From: Thermodesulfovibrio sp.
GTDB lineage: Bacteria > Nitrospirota > Thermodesulfovibrionia > Thermodesulfovibrionales > UBA6898
Length of the DNA stretch: 39,904 nt
Assembly (NCBI GenBank): GCA_013824615.1
Contig: PNOC01000031.1
Span: forward strand, 1-39,904
Reading direction: 5' to 3'
Both the position numbers and the translations under genes were made by a program. Below are positions 32,997-39,904 of the stretch, piece by piece; position 1 is the stretch's first letter, and each line of letters opens with the position of its first letter. The notes below the pieces were generated by a model, which saw only the letters and a program-made list of their open reading frames with translations, made no database searches and was not told the origin of the DNA.

Positions 32997-33737
32997 TCAG
33001 CCTTCAGACAGGTTTTTTAGATTGAACCGGGGCAAGTCTTCATCTGAAAGCCACCTTCGACAAACATCCAATGTGTTTTGCCATTCTGCCACAATAAGAT
33101 GCTCATTTTCATCATGCTCATCATAATACCCAATACTCAGATTAACACCCGTAATCTTCCGGCACAAAGAGACAATATCTGTGTAAGACATGCGGTCTGG
33201 TTCGGAATACCCGGTCACTCTTGAAATATATTCCCTGAAATCATCTGTCCCCACAGTGTAACACTTGAAGTCAGTTGCACCTCTTCTGTCGAATTGAATC
33301 ATAAACTGGTGGCTGTCATTAATATCATTTGCAATGTCCAAATTATCGTCCATCAGCCAACTGCTTCCATGTCTACCTCTCTCTTCGCCGTTTGTTATGA
33401 GAATGGAATGACCCATATCTTTCAGCAACCAGATCATTGCGCATCCTGCTCTGTCGTCAGCTCCAAGTCCTCCATGCTCATTCCTTATGATGCCATCTCC
33501 AACGAGCGTCTGCGGCGGTGCATCTGTATCCCAATAGCTTTTATCCCAGTATGTGTCAGCATGGGCGACAAGCAGAACTCGGTTCTCTCTTTTGCCCTTT
33601 ATGTAGATAAACTGCTCCAGGCCGCTTCCTCGATGTATGGCACCGGGTATTTCTGCGAACTTATTGAACACCTCGTCCGTTCTTCCTAGCGGCAGGTTTA
33701 AAAACTCCATTAATATATTGATATCCGTTGTAACCAT
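32997..33737 (-). CDS. Zinc metallopeptidase, M20/M28/M42-like
   Basis: This 246-residue protein has the ordered metal and catalytic motifs of co-catalytic zinc peptidases: VAHADTYWD (first ligand His), GLGADDRAG (bridging Asp), TNGEERG (catalytic Glu and ligand), MIQFDRRG (Asp ligand) and a late His in DEHDENEHL. It is shorter than most M20/M28 enzymes (about 350-400) and lacks their dimerisation lid. It would cleave peptides or amides in the cytoplasm; the substrate is unknown. The start at 33737 has AAAGGAATTC upstream. It is isolated among relic sequence. Confidence 0.8.
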   Translation of the reverse strand: MVTTDINILMEFLNLPLGRTDEVFNKFAEIPGAIHRGSGLEQFIYIKGKRENRVLLVAHADTYWDKSYWDTDAPPQTLVGDGIIRNEHGGLGADDRAGCAMIWLLKDMGHSILITNGEERGRHGSSWLMDDNLDIANDINDSHQFMIQFDRRGATDFKCYTVGTDDFREYISRVTGYSEPDRMSYTDIVSLCRKITGVNLSIGYYDEHDENEHLIVAEWQNTLDVCRRWLSDEDLPRFNLKNLSEG

Positions 33738-34228
33738 GAATTCCTTTGATTGTCAATACCGTTTATCATATCATAGCCTTAAGTTTCAGCCGCAAGTCTA
33801 TATTGCCATTGTTCAACGGTTAAACGCCCCCTGCCGGAATATTTGATGGGCTATCTATAAATCCGCGGGGCATAGCCTTTGATGGCGCAAACATCTGGGT
33901 CTCAAATTGGGCCAGCAACAATGTGACGAAACTCCTGGCAGGAAAAGACAGGAAAAAACTCAATGCGCGATACGCACCGACCAATGGGAGTTTTCGAAGA
34001 CGCAATAGCCTCAGTTCCAGACGTCCGCTTGACCGGTGCCATATATTTGATAAACTGGGAATACATACATTGAGCCGCTGTACAGGGCTATTCCATTCTC
34101 AAATAGGGGGTATGAATGACAAACGCGATTCCGGAACGCTTTCACAGCGTCACTGCGCTGCACCTTAATGAGTTCCCCAAAAAAAGTTCGCCAGTAACGT
34201 TACGTGACTCAGGAAAGGAGGAATAGAT
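33738..34228. other. Decaying region with gene relics
   Basis: No intact gene is visible. The middle holds the beta-propeller relic described separately. The rest, 33960-34200, contains short frames without recognisable domains. A ribosome binding site for the mini-ORF at 34229 is at the right end. Confidence 0.6.
33814..33950 (+). pseudogene. Fragment of a beta-propeller (NHL/YVTN-like) gene
   Basis: The plus-strand frame includes PRGIAFDGANIWVSNWAS, followed by NNVTKL, the signature of one blade of secreted NHL/YVTN or streptogramin-lyase-like propellers. Before it a stop codon (TAA near 33811) ends the frame, and after it the sequence loses similarity. A whole propeller needs six or seven such blades; only one is present, so this is a relic. 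Confidence 0.6.
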
Positions 34229-34327
34229 ATGCAAAAAATCACAACACACTTATGGTACGACAAAGAGGCTAAGGAGGCGGCCGAATTCTACATTGCAGCC
34301 CTTCGGCGTGCTTACAAAGGAGAATAG
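34229..34327 (+). pseudogene. Truncated PhnB/VOC-type gene or leader mini-ORF (32 residues)
   Basis: With AGGAAAGGAGG upstream, an ATG opens a 32-residue frame. The first 21 residues (MQKITTHLWYDKEAKEAAEF and Y) match the start of PhnB/3-demethylubiquinone methyltransferase-like VOC proteins, normally 140-160 residues; the rest is missing, probably by deletion. Its TAG ends one base before the ATG of the RibD-like gene, so it may now act as a leader that delivers ribosomes to the next gene. Confidence 0.6.
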
Positions 34328-34328
34328 T

Positions 34329-35075
34329 ATGAGAAAGCTTGCTGTTCTGTCTTTCATAACCCTTGACGGCGTTATGCAGGCTCCGGGCGGGCCTGAAGAG
34401 GACCCCACCGGCGGTTTTGAATACGGAGGGTGGGTCGCCGGCTACTTCGATGACTTCCTTGGCAAAGTTATGGACGGGCAAATGAGTGAACCCTTTGATT
34501 TATTGCTTGGCAGAAGGACGTATGAGATATTCGCGGCATACTGGCCATATGTAAAAACCAAGGGAGATCCCATTGCAGATGGAATCAATAACGCGAAAAA
34601 ATATGTGACTTCAAAGACACTGACAACGCTTGAATGGCGCAATTCAGAACTGATCAGGGGAGATGTCGCGCAGGGGGTTAAAAAACTGAAGGAGCAGGAC
34701 GGCCCGGAAATACAGGTTCATGGAAGTGGCGGGCTTATTCAAACGCTTTTGCGGCACGACCTGGTTGATGAGTTCCGGCTGAAAATATTCCCAATCACTC
34801 TCGGCAGGGGCAAACGCCTGTTTGCCGAAGGCACGATGCCTGTTGGATTCAGATTGACCGAAAGCGAGGCTTCACCAAGTGGCGTCATCGTTGCAACTTA
34901 CGTCCGCGAAGGAGAAGTCAAGACAGGATCATTCGCGCTTGCTGTCCCAACCAAGGCCGAACTCGCTCGCCGGCAGTCTATGTCCCTTTCGGCTTCAGCC
35001 TCTTTGTCGGCAGGGCGTTCCAGGGATCGTCTGGCCAGGGGTGTTTTGGATACCGCCCTTTCAGTTCTTTTTTAA
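34329..35075 (+). CDS. RibD C-terminal/dihydrofolate-reductase-like protein
   Basis: This 248-residue protein has the RibD_C fold: RKLAVLSFITLDGVMQAPGG, a PFDLLLGRRTYEIFAAYWP segment, VTSKTLTTLEW, VHGSGGLIQTLL and FPITLGRGKRLF. Related proteins use NADPH, but for most substrates are unknown. The family normally ends near residue 217 (after AELARR); here about 30 low-complexity residues (SMSLSASASLSAG) follow, and this part lies antisense to the end of hrpB. The original stop codon seems to have been lost. Translation is likely coupled to the mini-ORF directly upstream. Confidence 0.8.
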   Translation: MRKLAVLSFITLDGVMQAPGGPEEDPTGGFEYGGWVAGYFDDFLGKVMDGQMSEPFDLLLGRRTYEIFAAYWPYVKTKGDPIADGINNAKKYVTSKTLTTLEWRNSELIRGDVAQGVKKLKEQDGPEIQVHGSGGLIQTLLRHDLVDEFRLKIFPITLGRGKRLFAEGTMPVGFRLTESEASPSGVIVATYVREGEVKTGSFALAVPTKAELARRQSMSLSASASLSAGRSRDRLARGVLDTALSVLF

Positions 35076-37488
35076 CCTGCTGATAACCGCTGTTCCAGAA
35101 CCCCTTGAGGTCCTGGGTAATCTGGACCGGCCTCCGGGCGGGAGACAGGAGGTGCAGGAGTACCTTTACCCTTCCACCAGCAATCATTGGGGTGTCTGCA
35201 AGGCCGAACATCTCCTGCAGCTTTACGGCGAGGACCGGAATATCTCCTGAATCATAGTCCAGGGCTATCCGGGAACCGCTGGGGACAACAAGATGCGATG
35301 GGAACCGCTCATCAAGAAGGCGGCTCTGCACCCAGGTCAACTGCGCCTTCAAAGCGGGCAGGAGGTTGAGCCCTGCAAGGTCCCTGGCATTTCTGATGCT
35401 GCCGAGCCATGGCCGGAGCCAGATTTCGGGAGTTGAGGCCAGATGACTTTCAGAGAGATCAGGCCATGCCTCTTCAGGGAAGGCACGCTGAATAAGTGCA
35501 ACCCGCCCCATGAATTTGCGGGCCTCTGGATTGAATATGAGCAACGAAGCATCTGCTTGTATAGCCTCACACACAACAGGCACTGTCTCGTCCGCCGTCG
35601 GATAAAACGGTTTTTCAGACATGATAATTGCTCCCAGCCTCTCTTCGCTGACAGCAAGCACCTTGCGTTCCCTCCGTTCCCACTCGACCCTGCGAATCTG
35701 CTCAATTCTGCTGCTGCATTCCCGTCGCAGCATATCCTCATCCACAGACACGGCCAGATGAACGACACCCTCGGCTTTTTCGCCTGCGTCAACATTCAGG
35801 GCGATTATATATTTATTGCCGGCCAGACTGCACTGCCGGGCGAATCTGACACCCCTGCCATGGGATAAAACATAGCGGCCGTTGCTTTCTTTCTCCCGCA
35901 GTTTTGCCAGCCTGTCAGGAAATGCAGCCAGGAGCAGGACAGATATCATTTCCTGTTCGTCTTTTCTCTCTGCGCGTTTTCTTTCAGTTTTCTGTATCAG
36001 GTTGACGAGTTGCTTTGCCGTCCTATCCACTGCCCGCAGGGCCCCCAAATCAGCTGTCCCGGCGATCTTTCCCTCCCGGCGCCAGCGTCGAAGCAGCTCA
36101 AGTCGCTCCGTCAGGTCCGGTTCGCCCGTGCCCCGCCGCATGATATCTCGCTCCGACAGCAGAGCCGCCAGGTCAGCCCCCAGTTGTATCTCTCCTGCTT
36201 CTTCAGCCCTGACAAAGAGCCTGCTGAGGCGGGGATGAAGTGGCAGCCTTGCCATCTTCCTGCCGATTGCGGTAACTGATCCTGACTTGTCAAGTGCTTC
36301 CAGTTCCCTCAGAAGCACCGTGGCAGCTTCCCAAGCCTTTGGCGGCGGGTCATCAAGCCAGGAAAGAGCCGACGGGTCTTTAACGCCCCAGACGGCAAGT
36401 TCGAGAACAAGAGATGAAAGGTCTGAGATAAGAATCTCCGGCAGGGCAAAGGGGACCATCGACTGAAAGGTATATTTACTGTAGAGGCGGTAGCAGATAC
36501 CTGGTCCGAGCCTTCCGGCTCTGCCCTTGCGCTGCTCGGCCGAGGCCCTGGATACGGAGACAGTCACCAACCTGTTCATTCCTGTCGACGGATCATACTG
36601 AAGCCGGCGTGCCAGCCCGCTGTCGACCACAACCTGCACTCCCTCTATCGTAAGACTAGTCTCGGCTATATTTGTTGCAAGAACAATCCGCCGCTTCGCT
36701 GACGGGATTATGGCCCGTTCCTGCTCTTCAAAGGAGAGATCGCCATAAAGAGGGTGAACCTCCCCGCCTATCTGTTCCAGAGCTGGCCTGAGTATCTCCG
36801 CAGCTGCCTTTATTTCTCCAGCCCCCGGCAGGAAGACCAGAATATCGCCATCTGTTTCTCTGACGACCCGCCTGACAGCCTCTGCTGCCCGTGCTGCAGG
36901 AGGTCCCTCTTTGGTTTCAGCAAGATACCGCTCTTCAACGGGAAATATTTTTCCTTCCGAGGTAATAACAGGGGCGTTACCCAGCAGGGCGGCAATCGGT
37001 CCACTGTTGAGCGTTGCCGACATCACCATGATTTTCAGATCTTCCCTGAGGTTCTGCTGAATGTCCAGGCAGAGCGCCAGCGCCAGGTCAGCCTGCAGAC
37101 TTCGCTCGTGGAACTCATCGAAGATGACCATGGCAACGCCGTCAAGGCCCGGGTCTGACTGGATACGGCGGGTCAAAATTCCTTCGGTCACTACTTCGAT
37201 GCGGGTAGCGTCAGAGACCCTGCGGTCAAAACGAATGGTATACCCGACGGTGGCACCAACCTCCTCCCCAAGAATTGACGCCATCCACCGGCTGGCAGAG
37301 GTAGCTGCAATACGGCGGGGTTCAAGCATCACTATGCGCCCTGCGGCCGGTGAGATGTTTTCAAGAAGGGCAAGCGGCACTCGCGTTGTCTTGCCGGCAC
37401 CCGGAGGGGCCTGCAGAACAAGCGAACGATTTCTCAGCACAGTATCTTTCAGCTGGCTCAGGATATTATCGATAGGATAGGTTTTCAT
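34978..37488 (-). CDS. hrpB: ATP-dependent helicase HrpB
   Basis: This 836-residue DExH-box protein has the HrpB pattern: LQAPPGAGKTTRVPLALL (Walker A), LEPRRIAATSAS, EGILTRRIQ, DEFHERSL (II), MSATLN (III), LVLATNIAETSLTI-like VLATNIAETSL (V) and QRKGRAGRLGPG (VI). A helicase-associated and an HrpB-specific C-terminal domain follow to the end (KHPWPDDP, typical of the family). The enzyme is widespread and of uncertain role, probably RNA remodelling. Its last 98 bases overlap the RibD-like gene in convergent orientation. Confidence 0.95.
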   Translation of the reverse strand: MKTYPIDNILSQLKDTVLRNRSLVLQAPPGAGKTTRVPLALLENISPAAGRIVMLEPRRIAATSASRWMASILGEEVGATVGYTIRFDRRVSDATRIEVVTEGILTRRIQSDPGLDGVAMVIFDEFHERSLQADLALALCLDIQQNLREDLKIMVMSATLNSGPIAALLGNAPVITSEGKIFPVEERYLAETKEGPPAARAAEAVRRVVRETDGDILVFLPGAGEIKAAAEILRPALEQIGGEVHPLYGDLSFEEQERAIIPSAKRRIVLATNIAETSLTIEGVQVVVDSGLARRLQYDPSTGMNRLVTVSVSRASAEQRKGRAGRLGPGICYRLYSKYTFQSMVPFALPEILISDLSSLVLELAVWGVKDPSALSWLDDPPPKAWEAATVLLRELEALDKSGSVTAIGRKMARLPLHPRLSRLFVRAEEAGEIQLGADLAALLSERDIMRRGTGEPDLTERLELLRRWRREGKIAGTADLGALRAVDRTAKQLVNLIQKTERKRAERKDEQEMISVLLLAAFPDRLAKLREKESNGRYVLSHGRGVRFARQCSLAGNKYIIALNVDAGEKAEGVVHLAVSVDEDMLRRECSSRIEQIRRVEWERRERKVLAVSEERLGAIIMSEKPFYPTADETVPVVCEAIQADASLLIFNPEARKFMGRVALIQRAFPEEAWPDLSESHLASTPEIWLRPWLGSIRNARDLAGLNLLPALKAQLTWVQSRLLDERFPSHLVVPSGSRIALDYDSGDIPVLAVKLQEMFGLADTPMIAGGRVKVLLHLLSPARRPVQITQDLKGFWNSGYQQVKKELKGRYPKHPWPDDPWNALPTKRLKPKGT

Positions 37489-37622
37489 GGAATTGCATCA
37501 CGCGTCAGATTTTCTATATTCTAACATTGACCTGCTGTTAAAGAGGATACCGCTGTGCAGTATAATATTTTTGTGTATTGTTATTTATGATGATTAAAGC
37601 CTGAGGAGAAAAGGAGAGACTC

Positions 37623-38789
37623 ATGGTACCAAAGACCGAATGTGACGCGAGGATAGAGAGACTTCAGAAAGAACTCAGGAAAGAAGTCATTGACGGGGCC
37701 CTCTTTGTTTATCCGATTGATGTATATTATTTCACCGGAGTCAGGCAGAATGCCGTCCTCTGGGTGCCGACTGACGGAGCACCGACTCTTTTTGTCAGGA
37801 AAAGCCTGATAAGGGCCAGAGAGGAAAGCTGCATTCCCGACGTGAGGCCTTTTCCTGCAAGCCGCGAGTTTGCAGATAATTTCCCTGAAAATATACAGAG
37901 AATTGGTCTCACATTCGATATTCTTCCGGTACTGCAGTATCAGTACTATGCAAAACTTCTCGGCAACAAAGAATTAGTTGACCTCTCAGATATTAATCGC
38001 CGGATGCGCTCGGTGAAGTCTGCCTGGGAAATTGATCAGATGCGCGAGAGCGGCAGAAGACTCTCCGAGGTTTTCAGGCTTGTGCCCTCTTTTTTGAAGC
38101 GAGGCATGCGCGAGCGCGATCTGGCTGCCGAAATAGAATTTCGCCTCCGCTCCAAGTGGAGTGAGGGGAGTCTGCGTATGCGGGCCTTCAATCAGGAGAT
38201 TACCGGCCTTGCTGTAGCCGGGGAGAGAGCGGCTGCACCGGGCTGCTTCGATGGTCCTGTAACGGGAAGAGGACTTTCGAACTCATCTCCCTATGGACCT
38301 TCAGATGCCCTGATACTGGAAGACTCCCCGATTCTGATCGACTATCCGGGGATATTCAATGGCTATATTGTCGACATGAGCCGCATTTTTATTTTCGGCA
38401 AGCTTGAGCCCGCGATGCGCCGCGCGTTTGAAGTTTCGTTGGAGATTCAGTCGTGGCTGATGGATAGTATTCGTCCAGGGGCCATTTGTGAAGACCTTTT
38501 TTGGGGGGCAGCAGGCATAGCCGAAGGAGCAGGACTTAAGGAGAATTTCATGGGATATCCCGGTGAACAGGCCAGGTTCGTCGGCCACGGAGTTGGCCTG
38601 GAACTGGACGAACTGCCTGTGCTCGCACAGAAATTCAGAACACCACTTCAGGAAGGTCAAACAATAGCGATAGAGCCAAAATTTATTTTCCCCGGCAGAG
38701 GGGCCGTCGGCATAGAAAACACCGTTGCTGTCACACAATCCGGGTGCGAGAAACTCACAGACCTTCCAGACGAACTGGTATGTCTTTAG
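37623..38789 (+). CDS. M24 family metallopeptidase (Xaa-Pro aminopeptidase-like)
   Basis: This 388-residue protein has an N-terminal creatinase-like domain (residues 1-125) and a C-terminal pita-bread domain. Metal ligands are visible: Asp in ILIDYPG, Asp in GYIVDMSR, His in FVGHGVGLELDELPV, Glu in AIEPKF and Glu in GIENTVAV. It would remove an N-terminal residue before proline or act on dipeptides; which is unknown. AGGAGAAAAGGAGAG precedes the ATG. It stands alone, divergent from hrpB; TTAAAG and TATAAT with 17 bp between them at 37538-37566 may be its promoter. Confidence 0.9.
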   Translation: MVPKTECDARIERLQKELRKEVIDGALFVYPIDVYYFTGVRQNAVLWVPTDGAPTLFVRKSLIRAREESCIPDVRPFPASREFADNFPENIQRIGLTFDILPVLQYQYYAKLLGNKELVDLSDINRRMRSVKSAWEIDQMRESGRRLSEVFRLVPSFLKRGMRERDLAAEIEFRLRSKWSEGSLRMRAFNQEITGLAVAGERAAAPGCFDGPVTGRGLSNSSPYGPSDALILEDSPILIDYPGIFNGYIVDMSRIFIFGKLEPAMRRAFEVSLEIQSWLMDSIRPGAICEDLFWGAAGIAEGAGLKENFMGYPGEQARFVGHGVGLELDELPVLAQKFRTPLQEGQTIAIEPKFIFPGRGAVGIENTVAVTQSGCEKLTDLPDELVCL

Positions 38790-38868
38790 CGCTGGAAACC
38801 CTGTAGAGACGTTGCTATCATCCCGCTGGCCGGAGACTTTCTGCTTTGGTGCGGCGCTTGTTCCCTGA

Positions 38869-39078
38869 CTATTCTTCTGCCAGAGTCTGCAGCATGGTCT
38901 TAATAATGACCGTGTAGAAGGCTATAAATATCCCGGCTATAATCGCATATCCTGCGGCCTGCCAGCCATTAAAACTGCTCACAACCTGGGTAAGGCTTGT
39001 TCCTGCCGCAATGCTTCCCAGAAAACAGAATATCGCTGCAACCGCTGACGTCCATCCAAAACTTTTATTAGACTCCAT
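38869..39078 (-). CDS. Small membrane protein with two helices
   Basis: This 69-residue protein has two hydrophobic helices, near residues 10-30 and 41-62, joined by a short loop (QVVSSFNGWQ). AAAAGGAG precedes the start on the minus strand. No family is recognised. It sits between the M24 peptidase and the CBS-domain gene. Small proteins of this form often act in membrane complexes or stress, but nothing specific can be said. Confidence 0.65.
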   Translation of the reverse strand: MESNKSFGWTSAVAAIFCFLGSIAAGTSLTQVVSSFNGWQAAGYAIIAGIFIAFYTVIIKTMLQTLAEE

Positions 39079-39242
39079 TACACGTCTCCTTTTGCGCTGT
39101 GATGTTTTCGATATGATTGTACAATAAATCGCAGAAATGTTTCAAAAATATTTCATTGGCCAGCGATTAATCGATTAATATTTCGTATAATAGTCATAGT
39201 GCAATACTGAAGTACTATAAATCTCTGACTATGGAGCGTTTT

Positions 39243-39737
39243 ATGACAAAAGGAAAGAAGGGCACCGGCAGTCATTTAGGATCAAGCATCGGACATGATA
39301 TGCTTGTCCAGGAGGTAATGACTAAAGACATTATTTCTGTTCAGAAGTATGAGAGCATTCTGCATGTTGCAAATATTCTGGCCGATAAAAATATAAGCGG
39401 ACTGCCTGTTGTTGACAAGGCTAACCGGGTAATCGGTATCATTACCCAGGCTGATATTCTTTCGATAGTGGGAATACGAAAAGAGCATACGCTGAAAGAC
39501 CTTCTGAAACATATGCTTGGGGAGCAGCTGCCGGAGAAAAAAATTGGCGATATTGTTGCAGATATCATGGCCTCTCCGGCGGTTACCATCAAACCAACCG
39601 CAAACATTGCCGAGGCGGCACAGGTTCTCGACGAAAAGAGAATCAGAAGGCTGCCGGTTGTTGATGATAAGAATGTCCTGATAGGTCTGATATCGAGGGC
39701 CGATATCCTGAAGGCCGTTATAAGAAAATTAAAATAA
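39243..39737 (+). CDS. CBS-domain pair protein
   Basis: This 164-residue protein has two CBS domains. The first spans about residues 20-80 (VQEVMTKDIISVQKYESIL, ISGLPVVDKANRVIGIITQADIL). The second spans about residues 100-162 (VADIMASPAVTIKPTANIAEAA, IRRLPVVDDKNVLIGLISRADIL). Such pairs bind adenine nucleotides or related ligands and regulate partners. I start it at the ATG at 39243, where GGAG is six bases upstream; an ATG 12 bases earlier lacks such spacing. A TATAAT box lies at 39186-39191. No partner enzyme adjoins. Confidence 0.92.
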   Translation: MTKGKKGTGSHLGSSIGHDMLVQEVMTKDIISVQKYESILHVANILADKNISGLPVVDKANRVIGIITQADILSIVGIRKEHTLKDLLKHMLGEQLPEKKIGDIVADIMASPAVTIKPTANIAEAAQVLDEKRIRRLPVVDDKNVLIGLISRADILKAVIRKLK

Positions 39738-39783
39738 GATATGGGGAAGGTCAGGACTCCCATCCCTGAGATGACGAAACTAA

Positions 39784-39825
39784 GAAGGCCCGAATTATCC
39801 AGATGAATAATTCGGGCCTTCATTT
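39784..39825. terminator. Strong hairpin, bidirectional terminator
   Basis: GAAGGCCCGAATTAT and ATAATTCGGGCCTTC pair over 15 bp around an eight-base loop. On the plus strand ATTTTAAA follows; on the minus strand TTAGTTT follows. It separates the CBS gene from the incoming rRNA operon and probably terminates both. Confidence 0.85.
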
Positions 39826-39830
39826 TAAAT

Positions 39831-39904
39831 CCGGCAGCAACCTACTTTCCCAGGACCTCGCGATCCAAGTATCATCGGCCATGGAGGGCTTAACTTCCGT
39901 GTTC
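39831..39904 (-). rRNA. rrf: 5S ribosomal RNA, 3' part (partial)
   Basis: Reading the minus strand, the sequence has GAACACGGAAGTTAAGCCC near the window edge and ends GGGAAAGTAGGTTGCTGCCGG, both diagnostic of bacterial 5S rRNA. About 74 of some 115 bases are inside the window, and the 5' part and the rest of the operon lie beyond. A terminator follows directly. Confidence 0.95.

Overview
The window is a chromosomal segment of an anaerobic bacterium using folate-based C1 (Wood-Ljungdahl type) metabolism. The main evidence is the operon hdrC-hdrB-hdrA-mvhD-metV-metF (24128 down to 17346), a soluble heterodisulfide-reductase-like module joined to methylenetetrahydrofolate reductase, in the order known from acetogens such as Moorella. 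The fused HdrA, several Cys-rich Fe-S proteins, c-di-GMP proteins and GC-moderate DNA rich in intergenic palindromes suggest Nitrospirota or Desulfobacterota. That placement is inference. The right edge runs into a 5S rRNA on the minus strand, so an rRNA operon begins just beyond.

Layout. 1-1875: the tail of a diguanylate cyclase, a degenerate-receiver/PilZ protein and an aldo/keto reductase. 1876-13991 is accessory: a small membrane protein, a VapBC toxin-antitoxin pair, secreted proteins of unknown function, a lipoprotein and a 1246-residue Rhs/YD-repeat protein with a Cys-rich tip. Four copies of a structured repeat of about 205-220 bp lie here as two inverted pairs. 13992-17266: a methyltransferase, a two-CW Cys protein, a thioredoxin-reductase-like flavoprotein without recognisable NADPH motifs, a cold-shock protein with a structured leader, and a conserved hypothetical. 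17346-24128: the Hdr/Met operon. 24383-31610: a divergent phosphoglycerate kinase, a DEAD-box helicase, a multi-Cys Fe-S protein, a small AT-hook-like protein, a UvrD/Rep helicase and a GGDEF protein. 31611-39904: a globin-coupled kinase-like protein lacking the phospho-accepting His, a metallopeptidase, gene relics, a RibD/DHFR-like reductase, HrpB, an M24 peptidase, a small membrane protein, a CBS-domain protein and the 5S rRNA.

The strongest discovery is that mvhD is interrupted by an in-frame UGA exactly where the family has a conserved Cys, with a hairpin at the right distance for a bacterial SECIS. The gene is therefore best read as one 171-residue selenoprotein across the UGA, not two short ORFs. 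The complex would carry electrons between a low-potential carrier, HdrABC flavin/Fe-S centres, a selenium-containing MvhD and MetFV, making or consuming methyl-THF. No hydrogenase gene is present, so the electron donor/acceptor cannot be named from this window.
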